Assembly: GCA_030272585.1 (NCBI GenBank)
Contig: BSYQ01000006.1
Span: forward strand, 3,993,001 to 4,057,000
Source of the DNA: Bryopsis sp. KO-2023
Taxonomy: Eukaryota; Chlorophyta; Ulvophyceae; Bryopsidales; Bryopsidaceae
Direction: 5' to 3'
Length of the DNA: 64,000 nt
Part shown: one piece after another, positions 1-13,302 of the stretch
Layout: the number at the start of each line of letters is the position of its first letter
Numbering within the stretch: the first letter of the stretch is position 1
Translations under genes and position numbers: made by a program
Notes under the pieces: generated by a model
Seen by the model: only the letters and a program-made list of their open reading frames with translations
Databases searched by the model: none
Told to the model about the DNA's origin: nothing

Positions 1-3000
1 ACATCTGTGTTGGGGCCTTAAGTCTCGGCAAGGGTGAAAAGACAACTTCAGCAACCTGAGCTTGCATCATAATGCACCAGCTCGCATCTTCTTCTTTTGT
101 CCTTCTGACTCAGAAGTTCTGAGGTGGACACCATAAACCTTTGGCTGCTTCACCATCAGAAATCTTTGATGCCACTGGTTCCTCTCACCACCGTGAATAC
201 AATCATCTCTTTGTGTCATTGGCAGAAACGGCATCGATATATTCTTGGGCTGCGATCCAGTTGGCCTCTTGCTCAAGCTGTTGGTCCTCATACATCATCT
301 CATATCAACATGAGCCGGCAGTTCACAAGTCCCTTGAACTGTCGATTTTTCTGACAATTTTCCTTTGTCAACTGGGGTATTCTTGGCCTTGCTGTAGCCA
401 CTCCTTTCACCTCCAGTTTGTTTGCCACCAGAGGTGTTGCCTTTAGTATAAGCAACCCTCTACCACTGGTGCAAATACAAATTCGAATCAACTGATTCGC
501 AAGCTTGATATCCTCTTTTATCTCCAGAGGTCTCACAACATTCTGTCATGAACAACAGCTGGATCGCAATCGTTTCTCCAATCTTCTTTCTCCACATGAT
601 AGACTCTTCTTTTCTATCCCATCCAGATGTGGGGATATGTGCCCTTCATTTTCTTGAAGAGACCTTCCTTTCTTAGGTCAGCCTCAGCCCTCCTTGGCTA
701 GTGCACAAACTTCGTCCTCCTTAATATCATCCACCAAATCATGGTCCTTGACTGAATTTCAATGCACAACCCATATATTTTCCAGAGCTGTCATTCAACA
801 CAAGTTTTCAGAAATCCTTGACCATTTTCCACCACATCGGACTCCAATATTTCAGTTCCACTATCAACAATATCAAGCCAGAAAATTCCACAGAGAGATT
901 TCTGCTTGAAACACCTTTCACATGACCCGAAACCTTCAAAAGAAAATCATTTTCCTCCTGAAATTTCCATCAGTAATCAGATCATTCCTTTTTTTCTCAT
1001 ATGAAATAAATGCATGAAAGAGATTAATCCCCTGATCACTTCTTTTCTTCTCAGTTCATCAACCATTCAGAAATTTATATTTGCTATCCAAATTTTTCAG
1101 CAAGTGGTGAAAAGGTGTCTCTTTCTTCCCATTTCTGTGGGTATAATCAAATGCAAAAAGAGAAACAAATACTCTGCCTTGATTTCTACAAATCTGTCCA
1201 TTTTCTGCATCGAATTTCGAAAAGACCAATGCATTCATTCAATCTGATGACAATACCACCAAACTCATCTCAAACTCTTGAAGAAGAGGTTCAGCATCAG
1301 CAAGTCATGTCCTCTGACTCCTACTGCTGGATAAACATGAGTCACTTTGCATCCAATGGGTGCTCTCTTGCTGCAACTCTTGTATTGCAGCAACATCTCC
1401 GAGGGAAGATCATTCTTTGCTTTGTAGCACACTCAGAATTATTACTCAACAGCTCCTGTGGCATTTGTTGCATGTCTCCTTGAGTAATAATGATCTCCTT
1501 CCACTTGATGTGCATCCTCTTGTGCAAGTGTAGATGGTATTGACTCAGCATTTCGATGTGATCTTCTCCACATCAGTAATTCTGATATTTGCCTTGGCAT
1601 TCGTTGCAATATTTGCCATATCATACACTCCAATGTATGTTACAATCAATGTGATACACATTGATGTATTGTTTCATGTGTCCATGCAAACAACACGTCA
1701 TGGCTGCGGCATGTTCAACTCAGTTCGAACTGCGAAATCTGCTGGCAGTAGATGCTGCAGTCAATATGAATTCGTTGTGGTATCCCCAGATGCACCCGAG
1801 GTAACATCCATTCTTGATCGCACTCTTGATCCCAGTGGGTATCACACACACAGTGCTTCAACAGCATCCTCGTTCCAGAGGTTATCTCGTGCGTGTTGGT
1901 GCACTACCTCAACCACCGTCTCATCATTGACTTTCTTATCATTCGCACTTGTTCCGTTCACTTTGTTGTCGTCGATGCCAACTTCATTGCCATCTGCGAT
2001 GCATGTCTGCAACATTAACAATCGAATTGATTGCAACGTTTGTTGGGGCTCTCTTGTCTTTGCTGCCCTCATTTGTGCCAGTTGCGGCAATGCCTCCAAC
2101 TGTAACACCTTGACGACTGCATTCCTTGCAGTCACGCTTCTCACCCTCTCTGAGAATCGTCTCATCAAAACTCTCACGCTGCTGTTGCTTGGCTTATCAG
2201 CCCGGCATCACTTGCAGGTGATGCGGCGTGTTTTGCTTGGCGCCTGGTCACACTTCTCTCCTCAGAGGTCGAAATCCAAACTTGCATAGTCTTCTGCAGT
2301 TTGCCTTTGCGCTTGTGTCACTCCCAACTGACGCAGTCTGATGCAGTTCGCTTTTGCACTTGGGTCACTTTCCATCAATGGTGCGCGTGAGATTCGTTTC
2401 TCCACGCACAAGCTGCTCAAGTCTTTGCCAAAAGCGCTCACTTAGCATCAACACAGTCGACTGCACATTCCACCTTCGAGTGGTGTGGCTCAGTTCAGTG
2501 ATCTTCGAAACATAGCACAATAGAAGACTTGTCGCTGCCTCTGAGTAGCTGTCTAGTTCGACCAACTATTTTCGACAATCCTTTTGCTCCATCGCCATGC
2601 AATCAGCGCCTCAGGCTATCAGTAGCAACTGCGGCGTCGCGCTGTAACCGTTCGATCATCATTCGATCGAATTGCCTTTGTCGATTCGTCCTGCACATTG
2701 CGCAGCTACTGCAACATGCTGCTTTCATGTGCTGGAACCTTTCCCAATCATGCGAATGCTTCGCGTGCGTTCTCAGGGCGTTGCACTCTTGTCAGTGCCC
2801 AAACGCCTTCTGTAACTTCGTCTTTTCGCGTCCGAGGCGAGGCTTGCGCCTGCCACTTTCTTCCGTCGTTGCGCTTCCATCGCAACATCTGCATTTGCTG
2901 TAATCGCAATGTGCTGCATCATGCATCCTGCATGTAGCTTTCAATGCATCCCCTTCTTTGGGATTGCGTCTGTGTCTCCACAATCGCTTTGTGTTCCTGC

Positions 3001-3507
3001 AGCTTCGTCTGCATTCTCCACACCAACGATATCGAACTCACCTCCCAAGGAGGTTTGCCCTGTTGTGTACAGTCTCCTCGACTTGTACAATAGAACGACC
3101 AGCCAGTTAGGTGGCTTAAGAGGGTTCGACTCCCTCTCTGGATCTCAAGCAAAGCCTCATTGACCTGGCGCTCGATAGCGACCAGCCAATAGGTGCTTCC
3201 AGAGGGTCTAACGACCTCTTTGAACCTTAAGCGAAGCCTGAACAGCTGCTTTTCCGCTTTGCCTTTTCGGGATCCTCAAAAGAGGAAAACCTCAGATCTT
3301 AGGTTACCCCTGTAGGGTGTGAGATCTTTCGCTTGTCAGCCTTGCGCTGATCCCAGCGACTGGGTGGACGCTCTCCAGCGACCCACGCGACTTGGGCGAG
3401 CTTGTCTCTTGCAGTCGATTGCTGTCAGAAAGGGGGAGTCGGCACTGACGACTCGTCATGGTACGACCTCAGCCCAAAAACTTCGCAGGCTCCAGTTGTT
3501 GCTGCTG

Positions 3508-3620
3508 ACTCTCTTGCTGGGTCACACTGCGCAGTTGTTCCCACGATCTGCGACTCTCTTGCTGGGTCACACTGCGCAGTCGTTTCTCACGACCTGCGAC
3601 TCTCTTGGAAGGTCACACTG
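3508..3620. repeat. Tandem repeat, about 46-bp unit
   Basis: Two full units and one partial unit contain CTTGCTGGGTCACACTGCGC. The same array recurs in the second LTR at 11,999-12,111. Confidence 0.8.
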
Positions 3621-4569
3621 TTGGGCTTCCACGAACTTGCTCTGCCATGCTCATTCGTCACTTCCACGTAGTGCAGGCTTGGTCAAGTCTGTTCGTCGTT
3701 CAAGAAACTCGAACCCCGGTAGTCAGAGACAGGTTCGGCGACGATACTTCTGTTTCTGGTTCGACGACGACACTTCTGGTCCTGGTTCGACGATGAGAAT
3801 GCTGGCCCTGGTTTGACGACGACACTTCTGGCCCTGGGCCGTCTTCTTTGTCGTCCTCGCTGGCGATCACCTTTTAAAGGCTTCTTCGAAGCTTGCTTTC
3901 GCGGGTCGTCTTCCTTGTCGACCTCGCTGGCGATCACCTTTTCAAGGCTTTTTCAAAGCACGCTTTCGCTGCTACCACCATCACCACTGTAGATCGCTTT
4001 CCCAATCCCGTCCAAAGGGTCACTTGTGGTGGGTGGCCTCTTTCCTTTGCGACGCTCGTGTTCTTCAGCGTCTTAGTCGTCCATACTCGAGTACCTCCCA
4101 AAGGTGCTCGCGTTCTTCTCTTGTGGTCGCGCCTTCAGCGACACCTCCACTTCTCAAACAGGGTCGCACAATAAGTGACACTTATTGCGCCTTCGCTCCG
4201 AAACCAATGAAACGAGGCTACTTTTTTTCAAGGTCCCCTCGCCCTCCTAGAGGAGGACGAGTGCCTTCCTCAAGCGTCTCGTTAGATAGAACTTCCTTAC
4301 AAGAATAAAGTTATAAAGAAGATACAACGACCTTTTCCTTCCACACTCTTATACCCTAGCGCCACAGCGCATCAAACCCTTGTTCCTGTCGACGTGTCAC
4401 TATTCACTAGGAATTCACACATCTCCTTGCCACCTCAACTGTGAACGTGCCCCTATTCCACGAGAACTCACACGTCCAATTGACAACTCGACTTTGATGG
4501 CTGCCACATCATCATCCATCAAACTCCATCGAGCTTGGTTGTAGTCGTGACTCCAAGGGTGTCGCACTA

Positions 4570-4725
4570 CTGCACCTCTGCACCTCTGCACCTCTGCACC
4601 TCTACACCGCTGCACCGCTGCACCTCTGCACTGCTGCACGCTGCATCCACCGCTGCACGCTGCACCGCTGCACGCTGCACTCCTACACGCCGCACTCTCG
4701 CACGCTGCTCCTACACGTTGCACTC
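4570..4725. repeat. CTGCAC-type minisatellite
   Basis: The stretch is built from variants of CTGCACCT, CTGCACGC and CTGCACCG. The same array is at 13,061-13,216 in the second LTR, just inside the LTR edge. Confidence 0.85.
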
Positions 4726-4811
4726 TTGCAACCTTCCCTTTTTCAGCTGCAGGAAGCATGGCAACTACTCTTGTAGTTCCAGCTCGAGTGCTGCGATAAC
4801 CAACCGTTACA

Positions 4812-4823
4812 TTCCTCCCCACC
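4812..4823 (-). promoter_or_regulatory. Polypurine tract of the LARD-like element
   Basis: On the minus strand this reads GGTGGGGAGGAA immediately before TGTAAC, the LTR start. A purine tract touching the 3' LTR is the plus-strand primer site of LTR retroelements. It fixes the element's orientation as minus. Confidence 0.65.
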
Positions 4824-5356
4824 AGGTTGGCAGTAAGTTCCAACACTGCCGTGGAGAGCATGTCTCAAATAAAACCCGTTGCATAAAGTATCACAATCCA
4901 TAAGGCATCTCACAATCCAAATCAGAATATCTTTCAGTGTCCAAACACGAAAAGAGTACGAGACTGGCATAATATTTTCTTTCGCTTTGTCCATAAAATC
5001 GAGAAAATCATCTCTCTATTTCAAACTGAAACTGAAAATGAAAAACATCTGGCTGAAAAGAAAATCCTTTAACATTCAGAAAATCATCTTGTATCACTCC
5101 AGAAATATACTTCTGTCCATCAAGTATTCCACCAATGTTTTCCTTTGCTCATATATATCTTTTCTCAAACCAGGTGAAAGGACAACTAATCATGCTCTTT
5201 CTTTGAACCATTCATTCACCTCCAAGTCACTGAATAATCTTTTGAAAAATCAGCATTCTTTTTTTTTTTTTTTTTTTTCAAATCTCTCTTCCGCACACTG
5301 AAATATCCTTTCTCTGCTCTTGAGTTTCCAGAGCTCCTCTTCTTGCAATATTTGGA

Positions 5357-5357
<1 letters not shown>

Positions 5358-5405
<48 letters not shown>

Positions 5406-5408
5406 TGC
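5358..5408. repeat. CTG trinucleotide microsatellite
   Basis: About 16 CTG units occur in the interior of the LARD-like element. They create polyL, polyQ and polyA readings in different frames that are not evidence of a gene. Confidence 0.95.
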
Positions 5409-5628
5409 ATCTAACGCAACCTCGTTTATCATCACTTGAGACTCCCATGGATTGCTGCTGCTGCACCATGCTGCAGCCTGATTTGTCTCCACTAGAGACT
5501 CTCCAGTTTGTCACATTCCAGCTTCACTTAATTCCTTGGCTTCTGATCTCTTGATTCGACAGCGCATAAGCTTTTATGGAGTCCCGCTGTTTGCTTTCCC
5601 GAACTGCAAGTTTCTTCACCTCGATTGC

Positions 5629-5745
5629 ACTCCAGAATTTCTGCACTTCCAAAATCCAGAATTTTTGCACTTCCAAAATCCAGAATTTTTGCACTTCAAT
5701 ACTCCAGAATTTCTGCACTTCCATCGCACTCCAGAATTTCTGCGA
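5629..5745. repeat. Tandem repeat, about 24-bp unit
   Basis: Five units of the type CCAGAATTTCTGCACTTC with small changes lie in the interior of the LARD-like element. Confidence 0.85.
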
Positions 5746-7151
5746 TGTACTCTCCTTAATCCACGCTTATTACAACATGTTCCACTGCTGTCGAATTTTG
5801 ACAACCTCTTGATACTTCAAGAACATCAGAAGCAATGTTCAGAGAACCATATTGTTCTCCACAATATGTTCTAACCTCCAACAAAGTTCGAGATATCCGA
5901 AACATTCATTTGAATCAGTTTCATGTCAACGAACTGATTCGATTCTCAGCACTTCAATAGAAACATCCAGTTGGTTCCATTGCCCTCAAGGGCTACCAGA
6001 AAATTAACCAACTCTGTCCACTATTCTTCCCTCTCTGGAATTATGTGCTCCCACCAACGAGGCACCTGAAAATAAAATAAAATATCCAGAGGGTTGCTCT
6101 CATGTTTTCTTTTTTTTTTTTTTTTTTTTTTACTTGTGCTCCCTTCATTGGGGCACCAAATGAATGCCTGAAAATTTCCATAGCATTTTTTCCCTTCAGA
6201 AATTTTGCTGCCTTCTGTGGGTATCCACAAAATATTCACTCTCACTCTGTTCCTTCCCTTTTCTTTCATTCCATACTCTCTCGTTCCCCATTCATCAAGC
6301 CCCACTGTTCCAAGTGGAACTCAAAATCATATGTTCTTTTTTTCCAGTCATCAAGCCTCACTGTCCCAAGTGAGACTCAACATCAGATGCTCAAAACAAC
6401 ATCAGCCCCGAGACTGATGTCCCAAAAATAAACCATACACTTGCTGCACTAAACTCGTGTTGAAAAACCCGCTGAAAGCCCCCTCCCCACCAGCTTTAGG
6501 CAGTCCCTTGCCTAACAATAGGATTCAAAACTGAGTGAGGGGCAATCAATGTTGCCACGAGTGATCACAACGATATAAACAATCATCAATATCGAAGGGA
6601 ATGTTCAGAAACAAACCACACTCACGGCATTGCACCGCCGTCTTGTGCAACGGAGATAAGGAAGCAATATACTCAGGGAGATTGAGTAGAAGCTTTTTGT
6701 GATTCTTCAGTGAGGAATCTTCACTTCAGTGGCAGTGGATCTCGCCATTCCTCTGAACCTCCAGGCACATGCAAGCCTTGCATGTTCGTCTTCCAAGGTA
6801 ATCCAATTCCGTTCTCCGTATCGATTGTAGCACAATCGTTGCATTCACAGTGTTGTATTCTTGAACATCTTCACTGAGCTTGGGAAAATCTGACATCACC
6901 AATGGTGATCCACCATTCACTTTGCTGCTAATGGCCTGCAGCCAGTCAAAGCGATAAACAAGGTGTACGTGCGCTCCTTCAGTCTTGAGCTCACGGGATG
7001 TAAGACAAATCCCATATATTTTATAAATATAGTTCACACCACCATATTGCCTACAAGAGGAGCTCCAGATAGCTCTTCTCTCTTTGCAATCTTCCTACTC
7101 TGAAGTCATGGGGGAAATTCTCTCAACCCCTACGTGAAACACCGGTACGGC

Positions 7152-10100
7152 TGTAACACTACGGGAGCTACCCGTTTAAGACGCTAAAGTGTGTGTGGAT
7201 AATATCCAAGCGCCGTTGACGTCTGATGGGTGTTTCTCCGAAAGGCGGCGGCAAACGCTCGACCGCTTTTTGGAGGTATCCTAAAATTCTTGAAATCTGG
7301 AGGGGCCCTCCGTCGAGTCGGCTCTCCTCAAACCTTCTACAGGTGGCTCAAGGTTCTAGTCGTGCACTGACCTTAGGTGGCCCATATGGCTCTTCCTAAG
7401 CTTCGCAATTGGTTCAGAATTGGGAGGGAACCCATCCCCACTTCCCTTTTCTTGGTGACAAATGGCCTATGGCTCTTTCTGCCCCCTCAATTGCGTTACA
7501 AGTGGCCCAAGGCTCGCTTGTTCTTAGTGCGTTCTTGCTTGTCTCAACTCCTCGAAACTCGGTACAGGCGGCCTAGCCTGAGCACTTTCTCATTCATTAG
7601 GGGGATCTCTCGCTCAACCCCTTTTTTTTCTGCGCGGCTGCACCACAAGTTCTGAGAGTGGCCCTAAGGCACTTCTCTCCTTGTTATCACATGAGGAACT
7701 CTGTCCTCAATTCCTTTCTTCAACCCCGCCACTAGTCTTGAGAGAGGCTCAAAGCACTTCTCTCTTAGTGGTCTGAGTTTCATCATATGTATTTTACTGT
7801 AATTGCTCTCGCGTCGCTCCATGTCCGCGATAGTATCATCTCTCTCGGCATGCAGTTGCATTCTTGCCACAAATAAAAGTGGGTGTTCTCTTGTAGAACT
7901 CCATAGCCAATGCTTTTGGCTGCAACTCTTGATGCTCCTTTGTTGTGGGCTGTGGCATCAGCCCCTCTTTTCCAACTCCTTGTTGTCAGTTGCTGCATCA
8001 GCACCTCAGTCAAATCCTTGCTATAGGTTGCTGCATCAGCACCTTGTCCAAATCCTTGCTTTGGTTGCTGCATCAGCACCTTGTCCAAATCCTTGCCTTG
8101 GTTGCTGCATCAGCACCTTGTCCAAATCCTTGCTGCAGCTTGCTGCAGCTCTTGTTTCCACATTCAAAATGTTTGCTTCACATAGTAGTAGGTGCAAATC
8201 CTGGCTGCGGCACACACACCGGACCAGTCCAGGCTGCACATCAGCCAAAGATGCCATGTGCTGATCTCTTAGCAACTCAAAACTGAGCTTTGAACTGAGT
8301 ATGTCTTGGGATACCTCCCACATAAAGCTCACTCCATCCATCTTCATCGGTTGTTGCTTTCACTCTCTTGCACTCGCAATTTTCCTGAAATTTCCAGATT
8401 GCAGCCATGATCCACACCAAGACAACATCAGCTTGCCAAGCCTGATTTGTCACCGGGCTGGGCCATCCATAGTATGCCCTCTTCTTTCCACACATCTGTG
8501 TTGGGGCCTTAAGTCTCGGCAAGGGTGAAAAGACAACTTCAGCAACCTGAGCTTGCATCATAATGCACCAGCTCGCATCTTCTTCTTTTGTCCTTCTGAC
8601 TCAGAAGTTCTGAGGTGGACACCATAAACCTTTGGCTGCTTCACCATCAGAAATCTTTGATGCCACTGGTTCCTCTCACCACCGTGAATACAATCATCTC
8701 TTTGTGTCATTGGCAGAAACGGCATCGATATATTCTTGGGCTGCGATCCAGTTGGCCTCTTGCTCAAGCTGTTGGTCCTCATACATCATCTCATATCAAC
8801 ATGAGCCGGCAGTTCACAAGTCCCTTGAACTGTCGATTTTTCTGACAATTTTCCTTTGTCAACTGGGGTATTCTTGGCCTTGCTGTAGCCACTCCTTTCA
8901 CCTCCAGTTTGTTTGCCACCAGAGGTGTTGCCTTTAGTATAAGCAACCCTCTACCACTGGTGCAAATACAAATTCGAATCAACTGATTCGCAAGCTTGAT
9001 ATCCTCTTTTATCTCCAGAGGTCTCACAACATTCTGTCATGAACAACAGCTGGATCGCAATCGTTTCTCCAATCTTCTTTCTCCACATGATAGACTCTTC
9101 TTTTCTATCCCATCCAGATGTGGGGATATGTGCCCTTCATTTTCTTGAAGAGACCTTCCTTTCTTAGGTCAGCCTCAGCCCTCCTTGGCTAGTGCACAAA
9201 CTTCGTCCTCCTTAATATCATCCACCAAATCATGGTCCTTGACTGAATTTCAATGCACAACCCATATATTTTCCAGAGCTGTCATTCAACACAAGTTTTC
9301 AGAAATCCTTGACCATTTTCCACCACATCGGACTCCAATATTTCAGTTCCACTATCAACAATATCAAGCCAGAAAATTCCACAGAGAGATTTCTGCTTGA
9401 AACACCTTTCACATGACCCGAAACCTTCAAAAGAAAATCATTTTCCTCCTGAAATTTCCATCAGTAATCAGATCATTCCTTTTTTTCTCATATGAAATAA
9501 ATGCATGAAAGAGATTAATCCCCTGATCACTTCTTTTCTTCTCAGTTCATCAACCATTCAGAAATTTATATTTGCTATCCAAATTTTTCAGCAAGTGGTG
9601 AAAAGGTGTCTCTTTCTTCCCATTTCTGTGGGTATAATCAAATGCAAAAAGAGAAACAAATACTCTGCCTTGATTTCTACAAATCTGTCCATTTTCTGCA
9701 TCGAATTTCGAAAAGACCAATGCATTCATTCAATCTGATGACAATACCACCAAACTCATCTCAAACTCTTGAAGAAGAGGTTCAGCATCAGCAAGTCATG
9801 TCCTCTGACTCCTACTGCTGGATAAACATGAGTCACTTTGCATCCAATGGGTGCTCTCTTGCTGCAACTCTTGTATTGCAGCAACATCTCCGAGGGAAGA
9901 TCATTCTTTGCTTTGTAGCACACTCAGAATTATTACTCAACAGCTCCTGTGGCATTTGTTGCATGTCTCCTTGAGTAATAATGATCTCCTTCCACTTGAT
10001 GTGCATCCTCTTGTGCAAGTGTAGATGGTATTGACTCAGCATTTCGATGTGATCTTCTCCACATCAGTAATTCTGATATTTGCCTTGGCATTCGTTGCAA

Positions 10101-13100
10101 TATTTGCCATATCATACACTCCAATGTATGTTACAATCAATGTGATACACATTGATGTATTGTTTCATGTGTCCATGCAAACAACACGTCATGGCTGCGG
10201 CATGTTCAACTCAGTTCGAACTGCGAAATCTGCTGGCAGTAGATGCTGCAGTCAATATGAATTCGTTGTGGTATCCCCAGATGCACCCGAGGTAACATCC
10301 ATTCTTGATCGCACTCTTGATCCCAGTGGGTATCACACACACAGTGCTTCAACAGCATCCTCGTTCCAGAGGTTATCTCGTGCGTGTTGGTGCACTACCT
10401 CAACCACCGTCTCATCATTGACTTTCTTATCATTCGCACTTGTTCCGTTCACTTTGTTGTCGTCGATGCCAACTTCATTGCCATCTGCGATGCATGTCTG
10501 CAACATTAACAATCGAATTGATTGCAACGTTTGTTGGGGCTCTCTTGTCTTTGCTGCCCTCATTTGTGCCAGTTGCGGCAATGCCTCCAACTGTAACACC
10601 TTGACGACTGCATTCCTTGCAGTCACGCTTCTCACCCTCTCTGAGAATCGTCTCATCAAAACTCTCACGCTGCTGTTGCTTGGCTTATCAGCCCGGCATC
10701 ACTTGCAGGTGATGCGGCGTGTTTTGCTTGGCGCCTGGTCACACTTCTCTCCTCAGAGGTCGAAATCCAAACTTGCATAGTCTTCTGCAGTTTGCCTTTG
10801 CGCTTGTGTCACTCCCAACTGACGCAGTCTGATGCAGTTCGCTTTTGCACTTGGGTCACTTTCCATCAATGGTGCGCGTGAGATTCGTTTCTCCACGCAC
10901 AAGCTGCTCAAGTCTTTGCCAAAAGCGCTCACTTAGCATCAACACAGTCGACTGCACATTCCACCTTCGAGTGGTGTGGCTCAGTTCAGTGATCTTCGAA
11001 ACATAGCACAATAGAAGACTTGTCGCTGCCTCTGAGTAGCTGTCTAGTTCGACCAACTATTTTCGACAATCCTTTTGCTCCATCGCCATGCAATCAGCGC
11101 CTCAGGCTATCAGTAGCAACTGCGGCGTCGCGCTGTAACCGTTCGATCATCATTCGATCGAATTGCCTTTGTCGATTCGTCCTGCACATTGCGCAGCTAC
11201 TGCAACATGCTGCTTTCATGTGCTGGAACCTTTCCCAATCATGCGAATGCTTCGCGTGCGTTCTCAGGGCGTTGCACTCTTGTCAGTGCCCAAACGCCTT
11301 CTGTAACTTCGTCTTTTCGCGTCCGAGGCGAGGCTTGCGCCTGCCACTTTCTTCCGTCGTTGCGCTTCCATCGCAACATCTGCATTTGCTGTAATCGCAA
11401 TGTGCTGCATCATGCATCCTGCATGTAGCTTTCAATGCATCCCCTTCTTTGGGATTGCGTCTGTGTCTCCACAATCGCTTTGTGTTCCTGCAGCTTCGTC
11501 TGCATTCTCCACACCAACGATATCGAACTCACCTCCCAAGGAGGTTTGCCCTGTTGTGTACAGTCTCCTCGACTTGTACAATAGAACGACCAGCCAGTTA
11601 GGTGGCTTAAGAGGGTTCGACTCCCTCTCTGGATCTCAAGCAAAGCCTCATTGACCTGGCGCTCGATAGCGACCAGCCAATAGGTGCTTCCAGAGGGTCT
11701 AACGACCTCTTTGAACCTTAAGCGAAGCCTGAACAGCTGCTTTTCCGCTTTGCCTTTTCGGGATCCTCAAAAGAGGAAAACCTCAGATCTTAGGTTACCC
11801 CTGTAGGGTGTGAGATCTTTCGCTTGTCAGCCTTGCGCTGATCCCAGCGACTGGGTGGACGCTCTCCAGCGACCCACGCGACTTGGGCGAGCTTGTCTCT
11901 TGCAGTCGATTGCTGTCAGAAAGGGGGAGTCGGCACTGACGACTCGTCATGGTACGACCTCAGCCCAAAAACTTCGCAGGCTCCAGTTGTTGCTGCTGAC
12001 TCTCTTGCTGGGTCACACTGCGCAGTTGTTCCCACGATCTGCGACTCTCTTGCTGGGTCACACTGCGCAGTCGTTTCTCACGACCTGCGACTCTCTTGGA
12101 AGGTCACACTGTTGGGCTTCCACGAACTTGCTCTGCCATGCTCATTCGTCACTTCCACGTAGTGCAGGCTTGGTCAAGTCTGTTCGTCGTTCAAGAAACT
12201 CGAACCCCGGTAGTCAGAGACAGGTTCGGCGACGATACTTCTGTTTCTGGTTCGACGACGACACTTCTGGTCCTGGTTCGACGATGAGAATGCTGGCCCT
12301 GGTTTGACGACGACACTTCTGGCCCTGGGCCGTCTTCTTTGTCGTCCTCGCTGGCGATCACCTTTTAAAGGCTTCTTCGAAGCTTGCTTTCGCGGGTCGT
12401 CTTCCTTGTCGACCTCGCTGGCGATCACCTTTTCAAGGCTTTTTCAAAGCACGCTTTCGCTGCTACCACCATCACCACTGTAGATCGCTTTCCCAATCCC
12501 GTCCAAAGGGTCACTTGTGGTGGGTGGCCTCTTTCCTTTGCGACGCTCGTGTTCTTCAGCGTCTTAGTCGTCCATACTCGAGTACCTCCCAAAGGTGCTC
12601 GCGTTCTTCTCTTGTGGTCGCGCCTTCAGCGACACCTCCACTTCTCAAACAGGGTCGCACAATAAGTGACACTTATTGCGCCTTCGCTCCGAAACCAATG
12701 AAACGAGGCTACTTTTTTTCAAGGTCCCCTCGCCCTCCTAGAGGAGGACGAGTGCCTTCCTCAAGCGTCTCGTTAGATAGAACTTCCTTACAAGAATAAA
12801 GTTATAAAGAAGATACAACGACCTTTTCCTTCCACACTCTTATACCCTAGCGCCACAGCGCATCAAACCCTTGTTCCTGTCGACGTGTCACTATTCACTA
12901 GGAATTCACACATCTCCTTGCCACCTCAACTGTGAACGTGCCCCTATTCCACGAGAACTCACACGTCCAATTGACAACTCGACTTTGATGGCTGCCACAT
13001 CATCATCCATCAAACTCCATCGAGCTTGGTTGTAGTCGTGACTCCAAGGGTGTCGCACTACTGCACCTCTGCACCTCTGCACCTCTGCACCTCTACACCG

Positions 13101-13302
13101 CTGCACCGCTGCACCTCTGCACTGCTGCACGCTGCATCCACCGCTGCACGCTGCACCGCTGCACGCTGCACTCCTACACGCCGCACTCTCGCACGCTGCT
13201 CCTACACGTTGCACTCTTGCAACCTTCCCTTTTTCAGCTGCAGGAAGCATGGCAACTACTCTTGTAGTTCCAGCTCGAGTGCTGCGATAACCAACCGTTA
13301 CA
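7152..13302 (-). repeat. LTR of the LARD-like element, complete (5' LTR in element orientation)
   Basis: Length is 6,151 bp, with TGTAAC at the left end and GTTACA at the right, a 6-bp inverted repeat. Its right 4.8 kb equals bases 1-4,811. The left 1.34 kb, seen only here, includes a roughly 37-bp tandem array (7,988-8,140). The left boundary rests only on the TG/CA match, so it is less certain than the right one. The bases just outside the right end, CTCCC, would be the target-site duplication, to be matched outside the window. Confidence 0.6.
7988..8140. repeat. Tandem repeat, about 37-bp unit, four copies
   Basis: The unit contains TTGCTGCATCAGCACCTTGT followed by CCAAATCCTTGC. It lies in the left third of the complete LTR. 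Confidence 0.9.

Larger units (their letters stand above)
1..4811 (-). repeat. LTR of the LARD-like element, partial (3' LTR in element orientation)
   Basis: This is the right-hand part of the first LTR copy; about 1.34 kb should lie left of the window. On the minus strand it begins TGTAACGG at 4,811, directly after the polypurine tract. The plus strand is pyrimidine-rich. The ORFs inside, up to 251 codons, show no recognisable domain and no codon-like pattern. It holds a tandem array of about 46-bp units (3,508-3,620) and a CTGCAC minisatellite (4,570-4,725). Confidence 0.65.
4812..7151 (-). mobile_element. Interior of the LARD-like element, no coding capacity seen
   Basis: This is 2.34 kb between the two LTRs. 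It holds a CTG microsatellite, a 24-bp tandem array and long T runs (5,259-5,279; 6,111-6,131). No ORF above about 140 codons and no retroviral motif was recognised. A primer-binding site should lie next to 7,151 on the minus strand, but the sequence there is not a match to any tRNA 3' end I recognise. Confidence 0.55.
1..13302 (-). mobile_element. Giant non-coding LTR retroelement (LARD-like), left end outside window
   Basis: Bases 1-4,811 recur at 8,492-13,302, and every six-frame translation I compared between the copies is identical. The repeat unit ends in GTTACA at 4,811 and 13,302. The only matching TGTAAC to its left is at 7,152, which gives LTRs of about 6.15 kb and an interior of 2.34 kb. 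A polypurine tract touches the LTR edge at 4,812 on the minus strand, so the element reads leftward. I found no gag, protease, RT or integrase in either part. Large LTRs with a coding-free interior match what are called LARDs, which would be mobilised by another element's enzymes. A tandem duplication or assembly artefact is the alternative, but the TG/CA ends plus the polypurine tract favour an LTR element. The element interrupts a gypsy gag gene at 13,302/13,303. Confidence 0.65.

Noticed and set aside
1534-2289. 251-codon ORF in the giant LTR
   Set aside because: It has no domain, the strand is pyrimidine-rich, other frames are open too, and the second copy at 10,025 is just the LTR repeat.
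5250-5492. PolyQ/polyA reading frames over the CTG array
   Set aside because: They come from the microsatellite and the adjacent T run; no start context or conserved flank.
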